NCBI GenBank assembly: GCA_016207765.1
Contig: JACQOY010000027.1
Coordinates: forward strand, 1-10,723
Origin: Deltaproteobacteria bacterium
Lineage (GTDB): Bacteria > UBA10199 > SBBF01
DNA: 10,723 bases
Direction of reading: 5' to 3'
Shown here: positions 1 to 6,038 of the stretch, piece by piece
Layout of the letters: each line of letters opens with the position of its first letter
Numbering within the stretch: position 1 is the stretch's first letter
Notes under the pieces: generated by a model
Seen by the model: only the letters and a program-made list of their open reading frames with translations
Database searches by the model: none
Told to the model about the DNA's origin: nothing
Program-made: the position numbers and the translations under genes

Positions 1-898
1 CGTTAAGGGCGTTCTCGCCGGAGCGCATCACCACAACACCGCCGACCAAGTCCCCCTCGCCGTCAAGGTCGGCCACGCCTCTGCGGATATCGGGGCCGAT
101 CGTGACATCCCCCAGATTTTTTATGAGAATCGGCGTGCCGGTTTTTGCATCCACCCCCACCGAGATGTTCTCGATGTCCTCAACCGATTTGATGTAGCCC
201 CGGCCGCGGACCATGTACTCGCGTCCCGAAAATTCCACCAGACGACCCCCGACATCGTTGTTCCCCTTGCGGATGGCGGAGGCCACCTCCATCAGCGGGA
301 TGTTGTAGGCTTGGAGAGCCGCCGGATGAATATTGACCTGATACTGCTTGATGTGTCCGCCGATGGTGGCCACCTCGGCCACGCCGGGGACGCTTTGCAG
401 TTGATACCTTAAGTTCCAGTCCTGATAACTTCTTAATTCCTGCAGATTGTTTTTTCCTGATTTGTCGACCAAGGCATACTGATAAACCCACCCGACGCCG
501 GTGGCGTCGGGCCCCATCTCCGTTTTCACCCCTTCGGGGAGAAGCGGGGTAATCTTGGAGAGATATTCGATGGTCCGGCTTCGGGCCCAGTAGATGTCGG
601 TTCCGTCTTCAAAGATTACGTAGACGTACGAAAATCCGAAATCCGAAAATCCCCGGATTGCCTTGACGCGCGGGGCGCCAAGCATGGCGGTAATGATCGG
701 ATAGGTGACCTGGTCCTCAATGATATCCGGGCTTCGGTCCCACTTGGAAAAAATGATCACCTGCGTGTCGGAAAGATCGGGGATGGCATCCAGCGGGATG
801 TTTTTAACGCACCAGACCGCGATCCCCATCACGGCCACAAGCAGAGTGAGGACGATATATTTGTTCTTGGCGCTAAATTCGATGATTCGTTCAATCAT
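1..898 (-). CDS. cusA: CusA/CzcA-family heavy-metal RND efflux pump, N-terminal part
   Basis: This is the inner-membrane proton-driven pump of a tripartite metal efflux system. Only the first 299 codons are present; the gene runs off the left edge, whereas the family is about 1,030-1,050 residues. The protein starts MIERIIEFSAKNKYIV, has one membrane segment at about residues 11-31, then the HME-RND hallmark DAIPDLSDTQVII and EDQVTYPI. Further on are GVGWVYQYAL, the QDWNLRYQLQSVPGVAEVA stretch and GGHIKQYQV of the periplasmic porter domain. These blocks are typical of the CusA/SilA/CzcA group and not of the drug-exporting AcrB group. The start is the ATG 7 bp after the cusB stop. No clear Shine-Dalgarno precedes it, so translation is probably coupled to cusB. 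The metal-selective methionines of CusA lie outside the window, so Cu/Ag rather than Zn/Co/Cd is inferred mainly from the neighbours. Confidence 0.95.
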   Translation of the reverse strand, partial: MIERIIEFSAKNKYIVLTLLVAVMGIAVWCVKNIPLDAIPDLSDTQVIIFSKWDRSPDIIEDQVTYPIITAMLGAPRVKAIRGFSDFGFSYVYVIFEDGTDIYWARSRTIEYLSKITPLLPEGVKTEMGPDATGVGWVYQYALVDKSGKNNLQELRSYQDWNLRYQLQSVPGVAEVATIGGHIKQYQVNIHPAALQAYNIPLMEVASAIRKGNNDVGGRLVEFSGREYMVRGRGYIKSVEDIENISVGVDAKTGTPILIKNLGDVTIGPDIRRGVADLDGEGDLVGGVVVMRSGENALN

Positions 899-905
899 AG
901 GAGTA

Positions 906-1994
906 TTACATGCACATGTTCATGCTCGTGTCCCACTTTTGGCCCTCCGGGCAACTGGGTGTCGAAGATGATGAGACTGCCGCCTTTAACTGGCTTTCCG
1001 AATCGACCATGAAGGTTGAACTGACCACCACGGTTTCCCCTTCCTCAATCCCGTCCAGGACAACAATCTCGTCTCCCGCCTCCGATCCCGTCTTGATCTC
1101 CCGGCTCTGAAAATGTTCGCCGTCATGGACGACAAAGGCGATTTTTCGCGTGCCGCTGTCGATCACCGCCGACTGCGGGATGGCGATTTTTTCGCCCAGA
1201 TCGATAGCGATCGAGACATTCACATAGGTGTCGGGTCGTAAGGGCGCACGGCCGTGCGCCCCTACGGGATCAATTTCAATGCGTGCCCGAAAAGATCGGG
1301 TGGCGGCATCCACCACCGGATCGACGGCCCGGATGGTTCCCTGCCATGTCTCGATTCCTCCCGATGGAAGCGTGATCTCGGCGGACATCCCCGGCTGAAC
1401 AATTCCCGTTTCGCTCTCGTAGAGGGTGGCATAGATCCAGAGCGGCTGGTTGGCCGTCGGGAGATAGAGGTTGGAAGAGACCGTTTTCTTTTTGGCCAAC
1501 TCCGCGATTTCCGTGTCGCTCATGCCGAGGAGCTTGAGCCTCGCCATGGCCGATGGTTTCAGGGAGGGGACATTCTTGACCACTTCCACAAATTCCCTCT
1601 GCGCCACCGCAAGTTCAGGGTCATAGGCGACGCGCCCGGTGGTGCGGATTTCCCGTGTGAGGGGTTTTCGGACGGCTTCAACCGTTTTGATTCCGATCAA
1701 CTGTTGTCGCTCCGCCGATATCATAGCGGACGGTCCCGTTTCGGTCGGAACCCGACTTGTGGTCGGCGCCGGTTTTATTTTTTCTTTATAAACAGGCACC
1801 AGCGTCATGTGGCAGATCGGGCACTCACCCGGATGGTCCTCATGAATTTGAGGATGCATCGGACAGGTGTAGTGCGATATTTCCCCCTGCTCGTCGTGGA
1901 GGGCTTTCGACCCTCCTCCCTTGGAACAGGCGACAAAGATGCCTCCCGCGATGGTCATCGCAAGAAGGCCGATAAGTAGATATTTTATTTTCAT
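906..1994 (-). CDS. cusB: CusB-like periplasmic adaptor (membrane fusion protein) with heavy-metal-binding domain
   Basis: This 362-residue adaptor links the RND pump to the outer-membrane channel. A hydrophobic signal (residues 5-22) ends in IFVAC, a plausible lipobox with Cys23, so it is probably a lipoprotein. Residues 42-68 form the heavy-metal-binding domain found in CusB-type adaptors: YTCPMHP, then CPICHM (Cys44, Met46, His47, Cys58, Cys61, His62, Met63). After TTGRVAYDPEL the chain goes straight to AQREFVEVV; the usual lipoyl half-motif with G..VKKGQ.L is not seen, so this is a compact variant. Residues 183-265 (LWIYATLYESETGIVQPGM onward) are the beta-barrel domain, and 268-335 the membrane-proximal domain. 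Residues 244-253 are encoded by a palindromic repeat inserted in frame. The tail CPEGQKWDTSMNMCM is rich in Cys and Met and may bind metal. AAAGGA lies about 8 bp before the ATG. The gene is 14 bp downstream of the TolC-family gene. Confidence 0.93.
   Translation of the reverse strand: MKIKYLLIGLLAMTIAGGIFVACSKGGGSKALHDEQGEISHYTCPMHPQIHEDHPGECPICHMTLVPVYKEKIKPAPTTSRVPTETGPSAMISAERQQLIGIKTVEAVRKPLTREIRTTGRVAYDPELAVAQREFVEVVKNVPSLKPSAMARLKLLGMSDTEIAELAKKKTVSSNLYLPTANQPLWIYATLYESETGIVQPGMSAEITLPSGGIETWQGTIRAVDPVVDAATRSFRARIEIDPVGAHGRAPLRPDTYVNVSIAIDLGEKIAIPQSAVIDSGTRKIAFVVHDGEHFQSREIKTGSEAGDEIVVLDGIEEGETVVVSSTFMVDSESQLKAAVSSSSTPSCPEGQKWDTSMNMCM
1237..1266. repeat. 30-bp near-perfect palindrome inside cusB
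   Basis: The two halves are self-complementary around a GGCC centre, with 14 of 15 pairs matching (the single mismatch is a1241/c1262). The core reads GGGCGCACGGCCGTGCGCCC. On the coding strand it encodes the adaptor residues around VGAHGRAPLRP (about 243-253), between two beta-barrel strands. The shape, with outer GTA and TAC, looks like a dispersed REP-type element rather than a codon-driven sequence. Multicopy status cannot be seen here because only one copy lies in the window. Confidence 0.8.
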
Positions 1995-2008
1995 AAGTTG
2001 TCCTTTCT

Positions 2009-3319
2009 TTATAATTCTTCCCCTACCAACGCCTCCAGCATGGCGTATTCAATCTGGTAGTCTTTCCACATATCCCGGTACATCTTTCGCGCCTCGTGCA
2101 GATTGATGATTTTTTGCAAAAGGCTTGATGACGAAATCATTCCGGCGCCGTAGGCGGTTGTTGCGGCATTGGCGGCCGACTGCGCCAGCGGGATGATTTC
2201 ACCCCGGTATTTCGAGACGATTTTGTAATGTTCAACGGCGAAATGGAGCAAGTTATGGAGCGTGTCCTTGGCCCCCCGTGTTTGGGATTCCAGATCCGCT
2301 TTTGTCCTCAATTTGTCCGCTTTGGCCTTTTTGATTTCGTGGACGTTGCGGTTGATCCAGATCGGAAGATTCAGGCCAATCCCCAACTGGTAGGCGTTGT
2401 CCATGTTTTGACGACGCTGATACATGAACTCCGGCTCGATTACGGGAATCAGCCTCTGGGCGGCAAGGCTCACCTCTTTTTCCGATTTTTTAAGCATCCA
2501 TTCAAGCGCCTTCAGGTCGGCGTTTTGGGCCAAAAGTTTCTGTTCAAGGGTTTTGGTATCTTCTTTTATTTTTTTGATCTTTGGCTCGGAGAGTCGGCCA
2601 ATTGTCTCGTGCGCCTCGCGTCCCATCAGAAGATTAAGGCGCGCTTTGAGCGCCTCTTCCTGATGTTTCAGATCGAGGATCAATGTTTCCACCTCCGCCT
2701 TTTTCATTTTTGCCATCATCAGATCGGCAAAAACCGAGACCCCTCCGATTGAGTCGGTTTGTCCCGACATTCCGGAAGTCATTTCAGTCGGTGCTTTTTT
2801 CCTTCCATCTTTTCCCGACAGGCGGTCGCCGCCCGATTTGTATTGCGCCTCAAACGAGGCGATCATCTGGGCGTAGCTGGAGGCGATCGATCTCTGATCC
2901 TTTAACTGATTCATCACGGCAAAGAGTTCGAAGTAGGCCTTTTTCGCCTCGAAAACCATTTCCCGTTCGCGCGATGTCACCATTTCCCGCTTGGCCTTGT
3001 ATTCGGCATTGAGGGCCTTGTTTTTTGTAATCAGAGTCCCGAGGAAAGGAATTTTTTGCGAGACAAAATAGCTGGTCATGTCGGCATTGCCAAGGCTGGG
3101 GCTGTTGAACGGTACCTCCTCGAAAATCACGCCGACCATCGGGTCTTCGAGCCAGCTCTCGGCCTTTTTCATCTGTTTGGCCGATTCGGCGTCCTGTTTG
3201 GCCGCCTCGATGGAAGGATGCGTTTCCCGGACTGTCTTCACCACCTCGTCAAGGGTCAGCGTCTGGGCGAAGACCGGCCGGGCCAAAAAGAGTATTAGAA
3301 GGAAGATAGTTTTTTTCAT
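2009..3319 (-). CDS. TolC-family outer-membrane efflux channel (CusC-like position)
   Basis: This 436-residue protein is the expected outer-membrane exit duct of the metal pump. It has a Sec signal peptide (MKKTIFLLILFLARPVFA, cleavage after residue 18), then TLTLDEVVKTVRETHPSIEAAKQ, the typical opening of TolC repeats. Long Ala/Lys/Glu/Leu-rich alpha-helical stretches follow, including ADLMMAKMKKAEVETLILDL and ALKARLNLLMGR, the classic TolC helix followed by the turn. The second repeat (ADLKALEWMLKKSEKEVSLA onward) ends near the C-terminus. Residues about 165-190 (DGRKKAPTEMTSGMSGQTD) are a Met-, Ser- and Gly-rich linker of no recognised function. The start is the ATG at 3319; a TTG 6 bp upstream is possible but would add only two residues. 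The Shine-Dalgarno is weak (ACGGG). The gene lies 67 bp after the Cys-rich gene and 14 bp before cusB. Assignment as the cognate channel rests on context. Confidence 0.9.
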   Translation of the reverse strand: MKKTIFLLILFLARPVFAQTLTLDEVVKTVRETHPSIEAAKQDAESAKQMKKAESWLEDPMVGVIFEEVPFNSPSLGNADMTSYFVSQKIPFLGTLITKNKALNAEYKAKREMVTSREREMVFEAKKAYFELFAVMNQLKDQRSIASSYAQMIASFEAQYKSGGDRLSGKDGRKKAPTEMTSGMSGQTDSIGGVSVFADLMMAKMKKAEVETLILDLKHQEEALKARLNLLMGREAHETIGRLSEPKIKKIKEDTKTLEQKLLAQNADLKALEWMLKKSEKEVSLAAQRLIPVIEPEFMYQRRQNMDNAYQLGIGLNLPIWINRNVHEIKKAKADKLRTKADLESQTRGAKDTLHNLLHFAVEHYKIVSKYRGEIIPLAQSAANAATTAYGAGMISSSSLLQKIINLHEARKMYRDMWKDYQIEYAMLEALVGEEL

Positions 3320-3386
3320 ACACAAACCCGTAAAAATAAATACACCACTGCCTCATTAATACAAGGCAAGACATACGGATTTTGGG

Positions 3387-3770
3387 CTAGATTCTTAAGA
3401 CAGGATTCATGAACGCCGGTCGCCCCAAGGGGGGCGGCAACTCGGATTGCTCATGAGGAATAACGGAGGCGAGGGGAAAAACAACATCGGACGAGACAAT
3501 CGCAAAGGCGGGAGTCTCGGCCGATTTCAGGGAAAGAAGAATTTTATCTTTTGCGGGGGCCGCTTTCATCTCACAGCAACTCTGCGCGGAGATTTGATCG
3601 TCCAGGTTGTCGTTTGGCGAACGATCACAACAGCATTTTTCACCCCCGGCAACTGGCATCATGGGGCAGGCGGCCATACAAATTTGCGGGAATAAATAGA
3701 GTGCAAGGGCCAGAATAATCCCCACCGTCACCTGTTTTCCCCTCAAATGGACCAATTTTCTGAATGGCAT
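3387..3770 (-). CDS. Small exported Cys-rich protein, first gene of the metal-efflux operon
   Basis: This 127-residue protein belongs to no family I can name. A basic N-terminus and a hydrophobic stretch (residues 15-30) suggest a Sec signal, with cleavage probably near MAA33-34. The mature part begins CPMMPV and carries Cys35, a CCC run (46-48) and a CC pair (65-66), with an additional Cys31 inside the signal. Such clusters, with Met36-37, would suit soft-metal binding. The C-terminal half has a second hydrophobic patch (AFAIVSSDVVFPLASV) and a Pro-rich end, PPPLGRPAFMNPVLRI. It sits directly downstream of a promoter with a dyad over the -10 box and upstream of the TolC-family gene, so it is probably the leading gene of the efflux operon. 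A periplasmic metal chaperone or sensor role is inference only. The ribosome-binding site is poor. Confidence 0.8.
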   Translation of the reverse strand: MPFRKLVHLRGKQVTVGIILALALYLFPQICMAACPMMPVAGGEKCCCDRSPNDNLDDQISAQSCCEMKAAPAKDKILLSLKSAETPAFAIVSSDVVFPLASVIPHEQSELPPPLGRPAFMNPVLRI

Positions 3771-3788
3771 AAGAAATTAAACGATTGT

Positions 3789-3801
3789 CCTTATGTTAAG
3801 G
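3789..3801. promoter_or_regulatory. Dyad overlapping the -10 box, candidate operator
   Basis: The sequence CCTTATGTTAAGG has perfect 5-bp arms (CCTTA/TAAGG) around a 3-bp centre and covers the -10 hexamer of the efflux promoter. A dyad here would fit a repressor that blocks RNA polymerase, such as an ArsR- or CsoR-type metal sensor. It is not placed like a MerR/CueR site, which sits between -35 and -10 with a 19-20 bp spacer. No regulator gene is in the window, and a 13-bp dyad in AT-rich DNA may be chance. Confidence 0.4.
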
Positions 3802-3821
3802 TTTACCCCTTTTTTTGTCAA
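3793..3821 (-). promoter_or_regulatory. Sigma-70-type promoter of the metal-efflux operon
   Basis: Read on the minus strand, a perfect -35 TTGACA (3821-3816) is followed after exactly 17 bp by TAACAT (3798-3793), a 4/6 match to the -10 consensus. An A-rich tract just upstream (GAAAAAAACAAAAT) could act as an UP element. Transcription would start near 3786, giving a short leader of about 16 nt before the ATG at 3770. It drives the Cys-rich gene and probably TolC-like, cusB and cusA, which follow on the same strand. Confidence 0.7.
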
Positions 3822-3846
3822 ATTTTGTTTTTTTCGTACCCGTCAT

Positions 3847-5169
3847 CTATTTGACTTCCACCCGTTCCCCAAAGGCGTAAGAAAACCGCCCAAGGAGGTA
3901 GGAATTATTGTCGAAAAATGAAATGGGGCTGTTTTGAAGGGTGCTGTCGCGGTGGACAAAAACCCCCTCGATTGCAAATTTGAGTTCGCGGTAGATTTTC
4001 GTGTCGAACTCGAATTTCATCATCGCCTCCTGATTGACCAAATCTTTGATGACGCCCAATTTGAGTTGCGTGGACCGGGTGTTGTTGAAGTCGTACTGAA
4101 ACCCGACGAAAAGATCGTTTTTGAACGGACGAAAATCCCTGAGGGAGGTGGAATGGTCAATTTCTCCCAGATATTCAAAGATGAAACGCATTGTCCCCTT
4201 TCCGGCAAAATCGGTGAAGGTGTAGTCGAAGCCGGGAACAAGTTGGAGATGGTTTGAGGGAACCGCGTTGTTGTCTTCGAAGGGAATGTCATGTGGCCGC
4301 GGATCATTGAACGACATGATTTTCCCCGCCCCCTCGAACCGAAGGACAAAGTTTCCGACGGGGGCCTCCAGGTTGAAGCCGATCATGTCGATCAGGTAAT
4401 AAAACGGCTGAAGGCGAAGGGCGCCGTTGTCATCGATAATCAGTTGAAATCCGGGATTTCTCTCCGGTCCGTGATAGAAGTGAAAAGAGAGATCGACATT
4501 TTTCACCGTGGCCGAAATCTCAAAGGCCCCGCCGACCGATTGTGGGGTGCCCATTTTATCCTGATCCTCAAAAAGGGAATAGGGGATGCCTCCAATTGAT
4601 CCGGTCAACGGAAAGCGGGTATCATCCTCCGGCAGAGGGGCCTCCTGAAAAAAGGGGAGAACCATGAAGGTTAAAGTCAGGCTGTCGAAAGGGCCTGCCT
4701 GATTCCATCCGTATTTGAACCCCCCGATCACCTCTCCCAATTTTTCAGGGTCGTAGTAGTTGTCCTCAAAATCCCGCCGGTTGATGATGTCGGTGGGATT
4801 GAACGATTCGGCCACCCCCCATGTAATTGTCTGCAACCCTCCCCAGATTTCCCCTTTTGCCTGGTAATATTTCAAGATGGCATCGTTCGGCAGATACCGG
4901 TTCCGGCTGAAATCGCGAAAATCGATCTTAAAACGGGGCTGAAGATCGGTTTTGAAATTTTTTTCGTTGTCGTAGACAAAACCGAATTTGAGTTCGAAGG
5001 TCTCCTGATCGTTGATCCGGTATTCGCCGCGATTAAGGAAAAAACTCAAATGTTCAAAGGAGGGTTCAATTTTGTATTCGAGATAGGCTGAGGCAACGGA
5101 AGGCCAAATGAGAAATAGAGCAAATAAAAACCATGCCACCCTTCGACATGGCTCAGGGTGTCCTTTCAT
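3847..5169 (-). CDS. DUF1302-like outer-membrane beta-barrel protein
   Basis: This 440-residue protein has a signal peptide (hydrophobic core WFLFALFLIW, cleavage after SVASA, residue 28). The remainder alternates aromatic and polar residues and ends with barrel-type strands (SYLLGRFSYAF). The segment at residues 108-133, IWGGLQTITWGVAESFNPTDIINRRD, matches the conserved 'G.Q.I.WG....NPTDI.N.RD' signature that I associate with DUF1302-like barrels. Such proteins often accompany LolA-like proteins and RND lipid exporters, so a role in moving lipophilic cargo at the outer membrane is plausible but unproven. Residues 4-11 (HPEPCRRV) are encoded exactly by a hairpin repeat, leaving an odd n-region before the signal core. 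No Shine-Dalgarno precedes the ATG at 5169; the GTG at residue 11 is an alternative but also lacks a well-spaced site. The gene lies 50 bp after the LolA-like gene. Confidence 0.8.
   Translation of the reverse strand: MKGHPEPCRRVAWFLFALFLIWPSVASAYLEYKIEPSFEHLSFFLNRGEYRINDQETFELKFGFVYDNEKNFKTDLQPRFKIDFRDFSRNRYLPNDAILKYYQAKGEIWGGLQTITWGVAESFNPTDIINRRDFEDNYYDPEKLGEVIGGFKYGWNQAGPFDSLTLTFMVLPFFQEAPLPEDDTRFPLTGSIGGIPYSLFEDQDKMGTPQSVGGAFEISATVKNVDLSFHFYHGPERNPGFQLIIDDNGALRLQPFYYLIDMIGFNLEAPVGNFVLRFEGAGKIMSFNDPRPHDIPFEDNNAVPSNHLQLVPGFDYTFTDFAGKGTMRFIFEYLGEIDHSTSLRDFRPFKNDLFVGFQYDFNNTRSTQLKLGVIKDLVNQEAMMKFEFDTKIYRELKFAIEGVFVHRDSTLQNSPISFFDNNSYLLGRFSYAFGERVEVK
5137..5160 (+). repeat. Short hairpin repeat, copy 1, inside the start of the barrel gene
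   Basis: Arms CACCCT (5137-5142) and AGGGTG (5155-5160) flank a core reading TCGACATGGCTC. The core closely matches, in opposite orientation, the core of a second hairpin at 5189-5211 (TCGACAAGCTC when read on the minus strand). The unit resembles the widespread TTCGACAAGCTCA-type intergenic repeat that I recall from many bacterial genomes. It encodes residues 4-11 of the barrel protein on the minus strand. Confidence 0.75.
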
Positions 5170-5188
5170 TTCGATGAGTCCACTTGGA

Positions 5189-5211
5189 CATGGTGAGCTT
5201 GTCGAACCATG
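5189..5211 (-). repeat. Short hairpin repeat, copy 2, inverted relative to copy 1
   Basis: Arms CATGGT (5189-5194) and ACCATG (5206-5211) flank GAGCTTGTCGA. Read on the minus strand the core is TCGACAAGCTC, the same family as copy 1 but with different arms. It occupies most of the 50-bp gap between the LolA-like and barrel genes. The cores of the two copies can also pair with each other (TTCGACA 5142-5148 with TGTCGAA 5200-5206; GCTCA 5151-5155 with TGAGC 5194-5198), placing the barrel ATG in the loop. Confidence 0.75.
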
Positions 5212-5219
5212 ATCGGAGG

Positions 5220-6038
5220 TTACCTCTCCAGCGCCATCTGCGTGAAGTCGTCTCCCTTGAAACCATTGTCCAGACTCAGGGCGCTGATGGTCAGATCGGT
5301 TTGCTTGTTGTTCTGGTGATTTTTCACCGAAATTTTAAGTGGGCGCCAGAACCGGTTGTTGGTGAGAGTCAGATTTTCGAAAAGGGCGGTCTTTAACGGG
5401 CGCTCCTTTAAGTCGTAGAAATCGGTTTTGACCGTCTGATAATTGTCCGTTCGGATCCAGGAAACCGTCTTGGAATAGGCGGAATCGGTGAATCTGGGAC
5501 GTGATTCCACGACAAAACAGTCCGATCCGCCAAACGATTCCTGTTTGACAAACCGGTAATCATATTTGTCGATGTCGGGGGGGATCAAATCCTCATAGCT
5601 GAATTCGGAACCGACAAAACTGCCGCTTTTTCCGGCACCGGAGATCCGTTTGGTTTTTCCCATGGCGGGAAGAAAGAGCCACTGATCGTCGTTGCGGTTT
5701 TTGTTCTGATAACTCAAAAGGCCGGTTCTCTGGATGTCGACAGGCTTGATGAATTTGATGAGCGATTTGTCCCCTCCGGGGATCCTAGAGGACCGCGCTA
5801 CGCTGGCTGCTTCGCCGTCCCCTCCGGCTCCGGACTTTTCGAGTTTACGAAACTCAAATTCCCTCTCGGTTTTTTCTCCGTGCGACCCGATCAGGAGCAT
5901 TTGTCCGATTGATTTTTCATCACGGTAGCCGGTATTCCGGAGCTCCTGTTCTTTCATGATTTCGATGCCGCTTAGCGACTGGGCATGGGCCATGCCCGTG
6001 AAGAGAAAAAACAAAATGGCGGGAAAATAACGCATCAT
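5220..6038 (-). CDS. LolA-like outer-membrane lipoprotein-sorting family protein
   Basis: This 272-residue protein has a Sec signal (MMRYFPAILFFLFTGMAHA, cleavage after residue 19). It shows the blocks of the LolA-like 'outer membrane lipoprotein-sorting protein' family: GDKSLIKFIKPVDIQRTGLLSY, DDQWLFLPAMGKTKRISG, GSFVGSEFSYEDL, and the CFVVESRP/KTVSWIRTDNY strands. Family members are periplasmic half-barrels thought to carry lipid or lipoprotein cargo, often working with RND-type exporters. The next gene encodes a DUF1302-like barrel, a common partner. Residues 75-90 (GEAASVARSSRIPGGD) look like an inserted segment: removing 48 bp bounded by exact 11-bp repeats restores EKSGAGGDKSLIKF, as expected for the family. 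Its ATG overlaps the leuD stop (ATGA), and a second ATG follows immediately; there is no good Shine-Dalgarno, so translational coupling to leuD is likely. It has no obvious link to leucine synthesis. Confidence 0.82.
   Translation of the reverse strand: MMRYFPAILFFLFTGMAHAQSLSGIEIMKEQELRNTGYRDEKSIGQMLLIGSHGEKTEREFEFRKLEKSGAGGDGEAASVARSSRIPGGDKSLIKFIKPVDIQRTGLLSYQNKNRNDDQWLFLPAMGKTKRISGAGKSGSFVGSEFSYEDLIPPDIDKYDYRFVKQESFGGSDCFVVESRPRFTDSAYSKTVSWIRTDNYQTVKTDFYDLKERPLKTALFENLTLTNNRFWRPLKISVKNHQNNKQTDLTISALSLDNGFKGDDFTQMALER
5769..5827. repeat. In-frame 48-bp insertion bounded by 11-bp direct repeats
   Basis: GTCCCCTCCGG occurs at 5769-5779 and exactly again at 5817-5827. The period is 48 bp, so a 37-bp segment plus one repeat copy adds 16 codons without changing frame. 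The inserted segment can form a hairpin with GGACcGCG (5790-5797) and CGCcGTCC (5813-5820): seven pairs and one mismatch. Direct repeats flanking a hairpin segment are what a target-site duplication around a small mobile element looks like, although an 11-bp duplication formed by slippage would also fit. Confidence 0.75.

Noticed and set aside
1254..1979. Long open frame on the plus strand opposite cusB
   Set aside because: It is a shadow frame of a well-supported gene, with no signal, motif or ribosome site of its own.
2752..2792. AGTCGGT repeated 34 bp apart in the Met-rich linker of the TolC-family gene, possible insertion
   Set aside because: The period is not a multiple of three, so it could not be a simple in-frame insertion, and TolC linkers vary in length naturally.
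5184..5396. Short plus-strand frame starting MDMVSLSNHDR
   Set aside because: It begins in the hairpin repeat and runs antisense to the LolA-like gene; such peptides are a by-product of the repeat sequence.
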